A DNA stretch of 64,000 nucleotides from Methanoculleus receptaculi (GCF_033472595.1 NZ_CP137642.1:868001-932000), one strand, 5' to 3'. Counted from the first letter of the stretch, positions 16,163 to 25,949 are shown. The notes: generated by a model not told the origin, from the sequence alone. Made by a program: numbers and translations.

Positions 16163-17294
16163 GTGCCCTCCAGAATCTCCTCTGTTTTAGACGTAATGCA
16201 AACTCACCCACAGTCATCCCCAGTTGCAGGATGTTGGGCACGATATCATGAGGATCAATATCATAACAGATAGTCCTATCTGTAAAATCTGAGAAGAACC
16301 TGGGTATGGCTCTTGGGTTTGTCATAGCATGGAACAGATCCTGAGGGAAGAGCCACCTGAACTTTACACCTGTTTGATAAGAGAAAACCGGTTCTATATC
16401 TCCATCGCATGCCATCTTACAGGTCAGGTACGGAAAATCTACACCGGATGCTATGGCGAGTTCAAGAGAACCCCAGAATTTAGGGTTAATCTCCATCAGA
16501 ACGTACCTCCCGGTCTGTTCTTCTTTCTTGAACTCTACCATCGCCACACCGTGCCAGTGCAAGCTATCAAGGATTTTCAGACCCTGCTCCATCAAGGTGG
16601 GGTCGTATATGCTCTCAGCAAGGGCGCTTGGTCCGCCTGTGATCGGGTATTCTCGTATCCGCCGATGCATGAAGATTGCTCTCGCCTCTCCATGGTTATA
16701 TAGTGCAAAAAATCCGTACCCCTCGCCGGTGATATACTCCTGGACGATGGGGGAGAACGTTAATATCCTTTTGTACTGTGATGTGAGTTCCTCTGGCGAG
16801 TTCGCGTAGCCGACGTTGCCGTTTTCTCGTGCCCCTTTCACTACCACAGGGTAGGAGAGCGTATCTGCGATCTGTTGCAGATCCTCTAGCGACTTCGGAT
16901 AGAAGGTTTTTGGGATTGCAATACCGATCCTATCTGCAAATTGCATGGTTCGGTCTTTATTTCCGGCGAGTTCGATCGAGGCTCGATCCGCCAGGGGTAC
17001 CCTGACGTAAGGCTCTAACCTGTCCTGGATACTGGAGATCTGATCAACTGCTGCGTAGCTGATCGGCAAAACTACATCGAAGCGCTCCCGCTTTACCAGT
17101 TCATGCACAAACTCAGCGAATGTGGGGTCATGTTCCGGGTTTGGGGCAAGAATACCCTTTGAACAGTATTTTGAGTGAAATGATGTGCTAAGGCGCATGT
17201 GGGAAAGCGCTGTAACATCAATCCCTTTCTTTCCAAGAGATCTGACTGATGCTAGTGCGTGTTTAAAGTTCCCGTCAGTGATCAGAACCCTCAT
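16143..17294 (-). CDS. ATP-grasp carboxylate-amine ligase-like protein
   Basis: 383 aa from the ATG at 17294, which overlaps the deacetylase stop as ATGA. N-terminal VLITDGNFKHALASVRSLGKKG is the pre-grasp domain. The grasp fold has YPVVVKGARENGNVGY, VQEYITGEGYGF and VLMEINPKFWGSLELA, with the metal-binding E-I-N-P. These enzymes join a carboxylate to an amine via an acyl phosphate. Members near glycosyltransferases may attach amino acids to sugars. The substrate is inferred only from context. Confidence 0.85.
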   Translation of the reverse strand: MRVLITDGNFKHALASVRSLGKKGIDVTALSHMRLSTSFHSKYCSKGILAPNPEHDPTFAEFVHELVKRERFDVVLPISYAAVDQISSIQDRLEPYVRVPLADRASIELAGNKDRTMQFADRIGIAIPKTFYPKSLEDLQQIADTLSYPVVVKGARENGNVGYANSPEELTSQYKRILTFSPIVQEYITGEGYGFFALYNHGEARAIFMHRRIREYPITGGPSALAESIYDPTLMEQGLKILDSLHWHGVAMVEFKKEEQTGRYVLMEINPKFWGSLELAIASGVDFPYLTCKMACDGDIEPVFSYQTGVKFRWLFPQDLFHAMTNPRAIPRFFSDFTDRTICYDIDPHDIVPNILQLGMTVGEFALRLKQRRFWRAHGRPLL

Positions 17295-18718
17295 GCTAAA
17301 ACCACGTTCACCCGCTCTCTGTCGCACCTGATATCCACATACCCGTCGCCGCAGACGTACTCCGCATCGATATGCCTGACCTGTTCCGGGTCGACATGAA
17401 CCCGGAGGCGCAGCGGCGGCAGCGACCTGGCTGGTTCAAGGCCCACAACCTTAATCCTGAGGAGATCCCCAGACCTCGAGTAGGCCAGCCGGACGTTGCG
17501 GCGCATCCTGAACCAATCGACGATATCGATCGCACGGGTGATCCAGGCATTGTCCGATTTTGCCCTTTTGATGATACCCGTATACACATCACCCCAGTCG
17601 CGGGGTGCGGCCAGACAGTCGCTGTGCCAGAGGATTGTGACAACACCACCGTATCGCAACGCCTGATCGAGGATCTCGTTGCAGGTCAGGAGCGCCCCAT
17701 CTTTATCCAGACCCAGACAATCCACCCGCCTGTACTCCCCATCCGCCATAAGCCAGCAATACCCCTCAAACAGGCTGACATCCTGGATGTGGAGCGGGAG
17801 TTCGAGCAGCCGCTCAACCCCGCGGGGCTTGTAGACCTGCAGCGTCCCGGCGCGGAATCCAACGTTCTCATTGTAGCCGAATGTTGAGTCATACTCATAG
17901 CCAGCGTCATCTAGGATCTGCCATGTGCTCTTACCGAAATGCAACCAGTGCACCCGTGTGCCCACCCTGACCCTTTCATCGCTCGATAGCGATATGCGTT
18001 CAGCGACGGCACTTGCTTTGTCGATCCAGTTATCGATGCCGTGAACTCCGATCTCCCAGCCGCCTGCAGTCAATTCCTCGATCGGAACATCGTCGATTAG
18101 GTAACCTCCGGCGCGAATCTCAGGGGAGACGATTCCTGCATAGTCTTTGCGGGGCAGGAAGTAGAACGTGGATCTCACCTCGTGCTTCTCTTCCAGCGCT
18201 CTCCAGGCCTCGAAGAGATCCCATGGATCCTCTGCAAGTCTGAGTTTTGCAAGGATGATCCTGGCCCCCTCGAGGAATCTTCGTTGACGAAAACAGTTGT
18301 AGGCTGCGTAGAGGGCTGAAGGAACGGATCTCTCCCTGACAGAGGTTATATCGACGTCGTGTGTGAGCGCGAGCGAGTAGTTATAACCCCAGGGTATTGG
18401 CGGGATCTCGATCAACAGAGTAAAGCGTTTAAGCTGCCGGCGCAGTACATCCAGATACTCTTCACAGATCGGTCTTCGGCTTGAGGGAAGTCCTTCGTTG
18501 AGTGTATCAACGATCTTTTTGAGAAGGTCGTTGCCGGCGAGGTCAATCACGTCACAGTTTTTTGGAGAATGATCATTTTTTGATATGACAACATCGTATG
18601 TTGATGCAGGGTTGTACCATTCCCATGGAACCTTGAGTAACTGAAACACTTCCTGGACCGCATACTCATCATCGTATTCTACCCCGATCATATCATTTAT
18701 GTCTCTTTCAGGGCACAC
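17291..18718 (-). CDS. Polysaccharide deacetylase-like protein
   Basis: 475 aa. The central NodB-like domain has SLALTHDVDITSV (metal Asp pair), STFYFLPRK, GGWEIGVHGIDNW (metal His) and YDSTFGYNENVGFR. Late ILWHSDCLA supplies another catalytic His. A 110-residue N-terminal domain precedes it, and a beta-rich C-terminal tail follows. No signal peptide is seen, so it probably acts in the cytoplasm on a glycan precursor. First gene of the operon with ATP-grasp, PHP and GT4. An internal ATG at 18691 is an alternative start. Confidence 0.8.
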   Translation of the reverse strand: MCPERDINDMIGVEYDDEYAVQEVFQLLKVPWEWYNPASTYDVVISKNDHSPKNCDVIDLAGNDLLKKIVDTLNEGLPSSRRPICEEYLDVLRRQLKRFTLLIEIPPIPWGYNYSLALTHDVDITSVRERSVPSALYAAYNCFRQRRFLEGARIILAKLRLAEDPWDLFEAWRALEEKHEVRSTFYFLPRKDYAGIVSPEIRAGGYLIDDVPIEELTAGGWEIGVHGIDNWIDKASAVAERISLSSDERVRVGTRVHWLHFGKSTWQILDDAGYEYDSTFGYNENVGFRAGTLQVYKPRGVERLLELPLHIQDVSLFEGYCWLMADGEYRRVDCLGLDKDGALLTCNEILDQALRYGGVVTILWHSDCLAAPRDWGDVYTGIIKRAKSDNAWITRAIDIVDWFRMRRNVRLAYSRSGDLLRIKVVGLEPARSLPPLRLRVHVDPEQVRHIDAEYVCGDGYVDIRCDRERVNVVLA

Positions 18719-19112
18719 CGTTTCTTGCAGGTTTGCCAGGGTTCAATGGCGCTTGAGAGAGCTGATGATTTATATGGATCAGTTTGATAGATACAACCTT
18801 ATAACTTACCGAATTATAGAGTAAGCCAATATCGGTTGATATGGTAGTTTGATCGGAGCCCCTCAAAACAATAGCCGCCACCGGTTTGATGGCAACCCTC
18901 AGCGACCATGCAGATCTCAATCCCTCATTCCGCTCACTCTGCACAATTTGAATCCTCCACCCTCCATTTCCCACATATCCCATAGAGATAATGCATCGAG
19001 CCTTGAAAGCAAATGGCGGCAGATCAGGGAAAAGGAGCGCTAAGGGAGTTCCACATGCGAGAAAGTCTCCTCGCGAAAGCAGGAAGCAGGTTCACTGTGG
19101 CTTCACGACAAA
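18719..19112. other. Intergenic region upstream of deacetylase operon
   Basis: The minus-strand TATA-like CCATATAAAT (plus 18768-18777) lies 50-60 bp from the deacetylase ATG and is the likely promoter. The rest, up to the IS66 target site, shows no convincing gene. Before the IS insertion this DNA joined the 3' end of tRNA-Leu directly. Confidence 0.4.
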
Positions 19113-19120
19113 GGAATTAG
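19113..19120 (+). repeat. IS66 target-site duplication, left copy
   Basis: GGAATTAG immediately left of the terminal repeat, identical to the right copy at 20727-20734. Eight bases is the usual duplication length for IS66. Confidence 0.9.
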
Positions 19121-20726
19121 GTAACAGGTCAGGACACCCCTTCACCCCGCCTTGCTCTTACCCATCATATCACAATCCCCCTTTTCTGAAAATACGCCCA
19201 TACAACCGTTAGATCTTTATATAATGAGAGATAAATAGATATTCAGGTTATGTCATCATGGAACGTGACGATATTCTTGCACTGATACAGAACGACCCTG
19301 AAGCGATCGTCACGATCATCCAGCGTCTGGAAGAAGAAGTCAAGCAACTTCAAGAACTCTGCTCACTTCAGCAGACCCGGATCGCTGAACTCGAACGACG
19401 TCTCAACATGAACAGTCAAAACAGCAGTCGTCCCCCATCCACCGATGGCTTCAAACGGCCTCAGAAAGAGCGTAAAAAGACCGGGAAACGTCCGGGTGGT
19501 CAGAAAGGACATGAAGGTCGGACGATTGAATGGTGTGAGACTCCAGACATCATCCAGACACACCGCGCAGATGTCTGTGAAGAATGTGGTGCATACCTTG
19601 CTCTCGTCCCGGCATCCTCTGTTCAGAAGAGACAGGTTCATGACATTCCCCCACTCCAGGTAGTTGTTACCGAACATCACGCTGAAACGGTCGTCTGCCC
19701 ACACTGTGGTCGGATACATGAAGGGTCATTCCCCGAGGAGGTTCCGGCTTACCTCCAATACGGCTACAACATCCGGGCGTTGATGGTTTACTTCTGCATC
19801 TACCAGTTGCTTCCGTATGAACGTTCAGCGGAGATCTTCACGGACATCTTTGGGTGTTCCCCGGTCAAGGCAACCCTGATGCAGTCCGTTTCAGCCTGTG
19901 CAGCAAACCTTGACGGTTTTGAAGAAGAGGTGAAACACCTTCTGCAGGGAGCACCTGTTCTGCATGCTGATGAAACCGGATTCCGGGTGAACGGCAAACG
20001 AGAATGGCTGCATACAGCCAGTACGGATCTCCTCACGCTTTATGGTCATCATCCGAAAAGAGGATCGGCGGCGATGGATGCGATCGGTGTACTTCCTGCG
20101 TTCAAGGGGATCATGGTCCATGACTGCTGGTCGCCCTACTTCGGGTATGCATGCGAGCATGCGGTCTGTAATGCCCATATCCTCCGCGATCTCAAAGGTA
20201 TATCGGAGAATACCGGCCAGCATTGGTCTGATGAGATGCATGATCTCCTCCTTGAGATCTACGCCGCTGTTGATGGAGCCCCGGAATCAGCGGGTTCTCT
20301 CACACCGATTGAGATCGAAGAGTTTCAAAGACGATTTGATCTGATCCTCGAGAGCGGGAAGGCAGAGAACCCCTCTTCTCCTCTGCCGGTTCAAGGAGGG
20401 AGACGTAGTCGGAAGAGACGAACTCCTGCTGAGAACCTCATTGACCGGTGTCAGAGATATCGTGTAGAGATCCTCCGGTTCATGACCGATTTCAGGGTGC
20501 CCTTTACAAACAACCTTGCAGAGCGCGATATCAGGATGGTGAAGGTTCAGCAGAAGATCTCAGGGACGTTTAGAAGTGTGGAGGGGGCATCTAACTTCTG
20601 CAGGGTTCGGGGGTATATCTCAACGGTGAGGAAGAATGGAGGGTCGGTAATCACGGCCATCAGGAAGGCATTCGAGGGAGAACCCTTCATACCAACTGCG
20701 GCTTACAGGTATACCTGACCTGTTAC
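19121..20726 (+). mobile_element. IS66-type insertion sequence, complete
   Basis: 1606 bp bounded by 13-bp perfect terminal inverted repeats GTAACAGGTCAGG (19121-19133) and CCTGACCTGTTAC (20714-20726), and by an identical 8-bp target duplication GGAATTAG. It carries a single transposase gene; the accessory tnpA/tnpB genes of bacterial IS66 are absent. Perfect ends and duplication point to a recent insertion, directly next to the 3' end of tRNA-Leu. Confidence 0.92.
19258..20718 (+). CDS. IS66-family transposase (TnpC-like)
   Basis: 486 aa. Coiled-coil N-terminus (residues 15-50), then the LNMNSQNSSRPPSTDGF block typical of IS66, a zinc finger CEEC...CPHC (107-150), and the DDE core: Asp238 in HADETGF, Asp289 in VHDCWSPY, Glu422 in NNLAERDIR. 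The helix-rich insertion (about 340-400) sits between the second Asp and the Glu. The reading frame is complete, so the enzyme is likely active. It ends 8 bp before the right terminus. Confidence 0.95.
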   Translation: MERDDILALIQNDPEAIVTIIQRLEEEVKQLQELCSLQQTRIAELERRLNMNSQNSSRPPSTDGFKRPQKERKKTGKRPGGQKGHEGRTIEWCETPDIIQTHRADVCEECGAYLALVPASSVQKRQVHDIPPLQVVVTEHHAETVVCPHCGRIHEGSFPEEVPAYLQYGYNIRALMVYFCIYQLLPYERSAEIFTDIFGCSPVKATLMQSVSACAANLDGFEEEVKHLLQGAPVLHADETGFRVNGKREWLHTASTDLLTLYGHHPKRGSAAMDAIGVLPAFKGIMVHDCWSPYFGYACEHAVCNAHILRDLKGISENTGQHWSDEMHDLLLEIYAAVDGAPESAGSLTPIEIEEFQRRFDLILESGKAENPSSPLPVQGGRRSRKRRTPAENLIDRCQRYRVEILRFMTDFRVPFTNNLAERDIRMVKVQQKISGTFRSVEGASNFCRVRGYISTVRKNGGSVITAIRKAFEGEPFIPTAAYRYT

Positions 20727-20734
20727 GGAATTAG
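20727..20734 (+). repeat. IS66 target-site duplication, right copy
   Basis: GGAATTAG, identical to 19113-19120, one base away from the 3' end of the tRNA-Leu gene. Confidence 0.9.
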
Positions 20735-20735
20735 A

Positions 20736-20820
20736 TGCGAGGGGTGGGATTCGAACCCACGAACTCCTGCGAGAACGGATCTTAAGTCCGCCGGTTTTGG
20801 CCAGGCTTGCCTACCCTCGC
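20736..20820 (-). tRNA. tRNA-Leu, anticodon TAA
   Basis: 85 nt on the minus strand. Acceptor stem GCGAGGG / CCCTCGC with discriminator A; anticodon loop CTTAAGA flanked by CGGA / TCCG gives anticodon TAA. A long variable arm marks a class II tRNA, and the T-arm has GGGTTCGAATCCC. No CCA is encoded and no intron is seen. IS66 is inserted one base beyond its 3' end. Confidence 0.95.
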
Positions 20821-20886
20821 TGTCCCAAAATCGTCCATATGGTATTTGAAGAGGAGATGTATTAAGCCCGCCGCCGGTCGCCACCC

Positions 20887-22065
20887 TCACACCAGCCGGT
20901 GCATCACCCGTGCCAGCCGGTGCATCCCCTCAACGATCTCTTCCGCTCCCACCGCCGAGAAGTTCAGCCGTATCGTCTCTTTGCCGCCGCCGTCGACGTA
21001 GAACGGCACCCCCGGCAGAACCGCAACACCCTCCCGCACCCCATCGTGGAAGACCTCCATAGAGGAGACGCCCCGGGGCAGGGCGGCTGTCAGGAAGATC
21101 CCGCCCTCCGGTCTGGTGTGCGTCATCCCCGCCGGCATCAGGTCGTCGAGGAGGTCGCACATCAGCCGGCAGTGCTCGCCGTAGACCGCTGCAACCCTCC
21201 GGACGTGGCCGTCCAGGTCGTGGGTTCTCAGGTAGCGGTTGAGTATCGCCTGGCAGAGGAGGTTTGAGTGGAGATCGGCAGCCTGTTTTGCCAGGTTGAA
21301 CTCGCGAAGGATGGGTGCCGGGGCGTATATCCAGCCTATCCGCATCCCCGGGGCGATGATCTTTGAGAACGAGCCCGAGATAAGCGTCTGCTCCGGGATG
21401 TAGCGTTTCACCGGCACCCGCGGCCTGCCGTCGAAGAAGAGTTCCCCGAAGGCATCGTCCTCGTAGAAGACAGTCTCACTCCCCTCAAGGATCTCCGCGA
21501 CCGCCCGCCGTTTCCGGTCAGAGTACGTCGTCCCGGAAGGGTTCTGCGAGTTGGGGATACCGTAGAAGAGTCCCGGGGCGTGGTCGCGGATGACCGACTC
21601 GAACACAGCGAGATCCGGCCCGTCCTCCTCCAGGGGAACCGCGTGAAAGACCGGCTCGTAGAACGAGAAGGCCTCGATCGCGCCGAGGTAGCCTGGGCGC
21701 TCCATCCCGACGGCATCCCCCGGGTCGATGAAGATCTTTGCGGCCAGGTCAAGAGACTGCTGCGAACCGTTCACGATCTGGATCTCGTCCGCGGTTGCCG
21801 GGAGGCCGAGCCTTCTCCGGTAGCGATCGGCGATGAACTCCCGGAGGGGGAGGTAACCGTCCGTCGTGCTGTACTGAAGCGCCGTCCGCCCCTCTTCGGC
21901 AAAGACCTGACGGGCAGCCTCCGCGATCCCATCAACATCGATGCAGTCCGAAGCCGGGAGACCTCCGGCAAACGATATCACGCCGGGAACAGCCGAGACC
22001 CGGAAGAGCTCCCCGAGGAACGACTCCGGGACGCGTTTCATCCGGCCGGCGAACCGATAGTTCAT
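20887..22065 (-). CDS. PLP-dependent aminotransferase, class I (LysN/MocR-like)
   Basis: 392 aa from the ATG at 22065, with AGGAA upstream. A longer frame to 22305 runs through an intergenic repeat and is not real. Blocks in order: ISFAGGLPASD, LQYSTTDGYLPLREFIADRY, IVNGSQQSLDLAAKIF, YGIPNSQNPSGTTYS, YEDDAFGEL, and SGSFSKIIAPGMRIGW with the PLP lysine. The order fits 2-aminoadipate/aromatic aminotransferases without a DNA-binding domain. The substrate is uncertain. It lies beside tRNA-Leu in its own unit. Confidence 0.88.
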   Translation of the reverse strand: MNYRFAGRMKRVPESFLGELFRVSAVPGVISFAGGLPASDCIDVDGIAEAARQVFAEEGRTALQYSTTDGYLPLREFIADRYRRRLGLPATADEIQIVNGSQQSLDLAAKIFIDPGDAVGMERPGYLGAIEAFSFYEPVFHAVPLEEDGPDLAVFESVIRDHAPGLFYGIPNSQNPSGTTYSDRKRRAVAEILEGSETVFYEDDAFGELFFDGRPRVPVKRYIPEQTLISGSFSKIIAPGMRIGWIYAPAPILREFNLAKQAADLHSNLLCQAILNRYLRTHDLDGHVRRVAAVYGEHCRLMCDLLDDLMPAGMTHTRPEGGIFLTAALPRGVSSMEVFHDGVREGVAVLPGVPFYVDGGGKETIRLNFSAVGAEEIVEGMHRLARVMHRLV

Positions 22066-22089
22066 GACAATTCCTGGACGTGCAGAGAG

Positions 22090-22280
22090 AAAAACCCACC
22101 CGCCGGCCGGCGGCGGGCTGGAGGAGGAGAGTGTGCCTGGTTGAAGCGCCGGGACAGGGGAGGGCGATGCCCCGCCCCCCTGACGGTGATTCTCCATCGA
22201 TACGGTTCGAGGGAGACCTATCCGGCGGTCACTCCCGGTTCCCGTTCCCCTGATACGGTCTTTTGGGACCATCACCCCCC
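22090..22280. repeat. Intergenic GC-rich palindromic element, copy 1
   Basis: Contains GGGACAGGGGAGGGCGATG, then GTGATTCTCCATCGATACGGTTC and later CCCCTGATACGGT, in the same order as the elements at 31.4, 52.8 and 57.9 kb. This copy is the most diverged, and its stem pairs only partly. It lies between the start of the aminotransferase gene and DUF2070. Confidence 0.6.
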
Positions 22281-22343
22281 CTGAAAAAGACGTTCCGGCT
22301 GACAACGCGCAAGAGAGAGGTGGAAAAACCCCTGAGTAACAAC

Positions 22344-24083
22344 TTAATGCAGCACGATGTAGGCCAGGATCGAGAGCAGGAACGCCAGGACAAGTATCAT
22401 GAAACTCAGCGGTGCGATGTACGAGAGCATCGTGTTCACCGTGCTTGCAAGCTGCGAGACCCGCTGCGACCCAAAGACCGTTATCCCCTCACACCAGGCC
22501 GTTGCCGCCCCCACGCGGGCGGGCGCGAGATCAGAGACCGCCTCCCGCACCGCCTGCTCGATGTAGGGGACGATCTCATCCGCCGGCACCGCGTATCCGA
22601 CCGGGTTCTTCCCGCTGACCGTGTTCACCGTGTGCGTATCCGTCGTCATGATCTCCGCCTCATCCACATGCCCAAGCGCAACCCCGCGCAGGCGCTCCCG
22701 GACGCCCTCTGCCACATTGTTCCCATCGATCAGGACGTAGGCCGCCCGCACCCCCGCGACCTCCGTCACCAGCGCCTGCACCCCGAGCGACCCGAACCCC
22801 TGCTCCCGTGTAAACGGAACCCGGATGTGTGACACCCCCACTGAAAGAGGCTCCAGCGGCAGATCCCGCGCCGCCCTGAACCCCTCGCGTGCGGCATCCA
22901 GGTACTCCGTTGCAATCCGGGTTGCAAGGAGTACCGGCGACCCCACGCCGGTCATGCAGTTGTGGGCGTCGACGAACGCAACCTCCGAGAACCAGCAACG
23001 GCCCTCGGCCATGATCATCATCCCTATCGCAGAGTCAAGGTCCTCCGTTCGCTCCGGCGACCTTGTGCTCACCATCAGGAGGGCGTCCCCGAACCTCTGG
23101 CAGAGTATCGAGACCGAGCCCGAGGCAACCCTGATGGGGCGGCTCGCTGTATCGGAGAATACAACCCCCTTCCGCGACTCCTCCACAGCGTGGACGATCT
23201 TCTCTATCTCACTCTCCGAGACCAGGTTGAAATCATGGGTGGCGCAGCCGTGGGCAACCAGCGTCTCCTCCGGAAACGAGTCATGCAGGTTCCGGGAGAG
23301 GTTTCCGCCGCCGACATCGCCCATCGGCCCGGGGTGGACGTTCGGGACGGTAAAGAGGGCATCCTCCCCCTCATCGCGGGAGAAGAAGAGCGAGACCTGC
23401 GGGACGTAGACCTCCTCGCCGATCTCGCGGAAGAAGTCCTCCATCCTCTTTGAGCCGTCTGTGAGGTGCGCAATGAAGGTATTGAGGAAGTTTAGCCCGC
23501 TGACATGGAACCCCCGTTTCAACGGCCGCTCGATCAACCAGATCAGAACGATGGCAACCAGCCCAAAGACCACCTGGAGCAGCAGGGCGTAGGGAACGAA
23601 CCCCGGTGTAAATAGCCGTGCCCCCACCGCTATGCCAGCAGCACCCTGGGTTAATGCGGGAAGAGCCATCCGGCTCTGCCGGTAATCAGCCACGGCAACA
23701 AGGACGAGCAGCCGGATAGAGAATGTCAGCCCGAGCGCTATCGCATACAGTGTGGGAAAGAGCGATGGGCCGGCAACCAGCGTCGGTGAGAGGCTCACGA
23801 TCACCCCAAGAACCGTGCAGGCAAGTGCCAGAAGAGCCGACCGGTTCCATGTGATCTGCCTGCCGGAGATCCGCACCAGCGGCGGTGTCAGCAGGAATGC
23901 AACCAGCGCTGGAATCGTGAAACCCATGGTGCCGACAGGAAAAAACCCGCTGCCAGCCCGGTAGGCCGCCCCATCGATGAGGAGCCCGAGCACCACGGTG
24001 ATGGCAAGCGACCGCGGCCAGGAAGGAGCTGAGAAGAGGTAGCGGGTGAGCCCCTCAAACCGCACGTACTGGCTGGACTCCAT
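22344..24083 (-). CDS. DUF2070 family membrane protein
   Basis: 579 aa. About six hydrophobic segments occur within the first 190 residues (for example LAITVVLGLLIDGAAY and FTIPALVAFLLTPPLV). A large soluble domain follows, with the conserved HPGPMGDVGGGNLSRNL and THDFNLVSE, and two C-terminal membrane segments (IAPLSFMILVLAFLLSILAYIVL). This matches DUF2070, a family found almost only in archaea. The His/Asp-rich HPGPMGD motif suggests metal or phosphate binding, but function is unknown. It stands alone with 86 bp to the upstream kinase gene. Confidence 0.85.
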   Translation of the reverse strand: MESSQYVRFEGLTRYLFSAPSWPRSLAITVVLGLLIDGAAYRAGSGFFPVGTMGFTIPALVAFLLTPPLVRISGRQITWNRSALLALACTVLGVIVSLSPTLVAGPSLFPTLYAIALGLTFSIRLLVLVAVADYRQSRMALPALTQGAAGIAVGARLFTPGFVPYALLLQVVFGLVAIVLIWLIERPLKRGFHVSGLNFLNTFIAHLTDGSKRMEDFFREIGEEVYVPQVSLFFSRDEGEDALFTVPNVHPGPMGDVGGGNLSRNLHDSFPEETLVAHGCATHDFNLVSESEIEKIVHAVEESRKGVVFSDTASRPIRVASGSVSILCQRFGDALLMVSTRSPERTEDLDSAIGMMIMAEGRCWFSEVAFVDAHNCMTGVGSPVLLATRIATEYLDAAREGFRAARDLPLEPLSVGVSHIRVPFTREQGFGSLGVQALVTEVAGVRAAYVLIDGNNVAEGVRERLRGVALGHVDEAEIMTTDTHTVNTVSGKNPVGYAVPADEIVPYIEQAVREAVSDLAPARVGAATAWCEGITVFGSQRVSQLASTVNTMLSYIAPLSFMILVLAFLLSILAYIVLH

Positions 24084-24169
24084 CAGGATGCACCACCGGG
24101 TGCCGCTCCCGGAGCAGAGTTAAAAGCAGACAGCCTTGTCTCGGCAACCTGCAGAGCGTTCCCCATATC

Positions 24170-25060
24170 TCAGACAAAAATCTCTCCCGGTTCGCCAAAG
24201 ACCTTCCGGTAGCGTGCAAGCATCCGGTCCCGGTCCGGAAGGTTTGTCTGGGTGCCCGGCCGCTCAACGACAAAGGACGCAACCACCGCGCCCACCCGGC
24301 AGCAGTCGAGCGGGGCGACGCCCCTCCTGAACGCCGTGAGGAAACCAGCACGGTAACCGTCACCGGCACCGGTCGGGTCAACAGCCTCCACACGGACGGC
24401 CGGGACGTGATACTCCTCGCCGTCCATGCAGAGGATGCTTCCCTCAGCCCCACGGGTTATGACCGTCATCGGGACAGACGCAATAAGATCTTCGCGTTCC
24501 AGCCCCAGCATACCGCACATCCGGTCCATCTCGTGGTTGTTCGAGAAGAGGATATCTATGTCTGCAAGGATGATCCCAAGCTGTTCCGGCGTGTAGCGGA
24601 GTAGATCCTGCCCCGGGTCGAAAGAGGCAAACCTGCTCTTCTGCGCCACCCGAACGTTAAAGTCCGGGTCAGCGGTTGCCATGTGGACAAAATCGAGAGC
24701 GGGAGCCTCCAGGCCGCTGAACGCGGCTGACGCGCCCCACTCAAAGAAGGTCTCCTGGTCGCCGGCATCGTCGGTGAAGACGTAGGCGGTCGCCGTCCTG
24801 GCGCCTTTCACCACGGCAGCGTCCTGCTCGACACCGAGGCGCTGCAGCCAGAGGTCGTAATCGCTGCCCGGAAAGTCGTCACCCACGAGGGAGACCAGCT
24901 GGCATCTCTCCCCGAGCGTCGCAATCCCTGCCGCTATGTTTGCCGCCCCGCCGCCGAAGTAGACCGAGTGTTCGGTTATGTAGGTTGAGTTATGCCGCCC
25001 CGGGAGTTTAGGCACCCGGAAGAGGTGATCGATTGCGGTATGCCCGACAACGGCGATCAT
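24170..25060 (-). CDS. PfkB-family carbohydrate/nucleoside kinase
   Basis: 296 aa. Ribokinase fold: N-terminal [35 protein letters not shown] near 38, and the C-terminal signature [16 protein letters not shown] with the catalytic Asp. Phosphorylates a sugar or nucleoside with ATP; archaeal members are often nucleoside kinases. Its ATG overlaps the UPF0212 stop as ATGA, so the two are translationally coupled. Confidence 0.87.
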   Translation of the reverse strand: MIAVVGHTAIDHLFRVPKLPGRHNSTYITEHSVYFGGGAANIAAGIATLGERCQLVSLVGDDFPGSDYDLWLQRLGVEQDAAVVKGARTATAYVFTDDAGDQETFFEWGASAAFSGLEAPALDFVHMATADPDFNVRVAQKSRFASFDPGQDLLRYTPEQLGIILADIDILFSNNHEMDRMCGMLGLEREDLIASVPMTVITRGAEGSILCMDGEEYHVPAVRVEAVDPTGAGDGYRAGFLTAFRRGVAPLDCCRVGAVVASFVVERPGTQTNLPDRDRMLARYRKVFGEPGEIFV

Positions 25061-25395
25061 ATCTCCTGCACTTCCACAACCTGGAGCGGCACATCGTGGA
25101 GCGCCTTCCCGACGACCGATTTTGCTATCCTGGCCGCATGCTCTTCAGACTCAGCACGGAAGACCTTCATATCCAGCACAAGCCCAACAAGCGCGGTACC
25201 GGCAACCACAAGCGCTGTGTTCAACTCACCCTCGCAGAAGGGGCACTCGGTCACCCCGGCCTCGATCTCCACGAACTTGGCCGAGGGGTTGAGCCGCTTC
25301 CCCGCCTCGCTGATCGCGATGCTCACGGCATCCTCCATCGACCTGACATCCTTAATTATCCAGGCAGATTCAAGCGTAACCAAATAATCAGGCAT
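25057..25395 (-). CDS. UPF0212 (DUF555) family protein
   Basis: 112 aa from the ATG at 25395 ([12 protein letters not shown]), preceded by GGGAGAG. A TTG twelve bases earlier is less likely. Conserved [16 protein letters not shown] and a CPFC knuckle (about 69-72) match UPF0212, an archaeal family of unknown function, possibly metal-binding. Its stop overlaps the start of the PfkB kinase gene. Confidence 0.85.
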   Translation of the reverse strand: MPDYLVTLESAWIIKDVRSMEDAVSIAISEAGKRLNPSAKFVEIEAGVTECPFCEGELNTALVVAGTALVGLVLDMKVFRAESEEHAARIAKSVVGKALHDVPLQVVEVQEI

Positions 25396-25421
25396 ACTCT
25401 CTCCCAAAATGCAGTATTTAT

Positions 25422-25949
25422 CTACCAGGTCTCGCGGTGCAGATGCTCCTCTACCGGCATCCGCTCCATCGGTTCAAGCGGCGGTCTCCCCTTCCCAACG
25501 GTGAGGAGGACTATTGGACGGATGTGCTGCGGGAGATCGAGGATCTCGCGCACACTCTCCTCCTCAAACGCCCCCGTCCAGCAGGAATGAAGGCCACGCG
25601 CGTGGGCGGCAAGCATCATGTAGGTGCAGGCGATCGTTGCATCCTGGACGGCGTATAGGATCCCCCGCTCCCCGTAGCGCGAGATCGAGCGGACGTAGTT
25701 TGCGCAGACCACAAACACCGCTGGCGCCTCAGTGACATGAACCTGATCGAGGGCCGCCGATGAAAGTTCCAGCCTTATATCGTCGTCTGTGACGACGACA
25801 ACGTCCCAGGCCTCACGGTTGCCCGCGCTCGGCGCGGTGCTTGCGCAGGCCAGGATGTAGTCGATATCCTCCGCCTCGAGCGGCTGCCCGTAGTAATCCC
25901 GCACCGAAGAGCGCGTCCTCAGAAAACGGAGAAACTCAGAGGAGTCCAT
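25422..25949 (-). CDS. Nitroreductase-family flavoprotein
   Basis: 175 aa from the ATG at 25949, which overlaps the upstream gene's end by 14 bp. FMN-binding blocks: RTRSSVRDY (residues about 11-19), [17 protein letters not shown], and [23 protein letters not shown]. Typical small nitroreductases are dimers that transfer electrons from NAD(P)H or F420H2 through FMN. The substrate is unknown. It is coupled to the small helical gene at 25936-26292. Confidence 0.85.
   Translation of the reverse strand: MDSSEFLRFLRTRSSVRDYYGQPLEAEDIDYILACASTAPSAGNREAWDVVVVTDDDIRLELSSAALDQVHVTEAPAVFVVCANYVRSISRYGERGILYAVQDATIACTYMMLAAHARGLHSCWTGAFEEESVREILDLPQHIRPIVLLTVGKGRPPLEPMERMPVEEHLHRETW

Noticed and set aside
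22066-22305. N-terminal extension of the aminotransferase to 22305
   Set aside because: The extra 80 codons are the intergenic repeat; homology and the ribosome site start at 22065.
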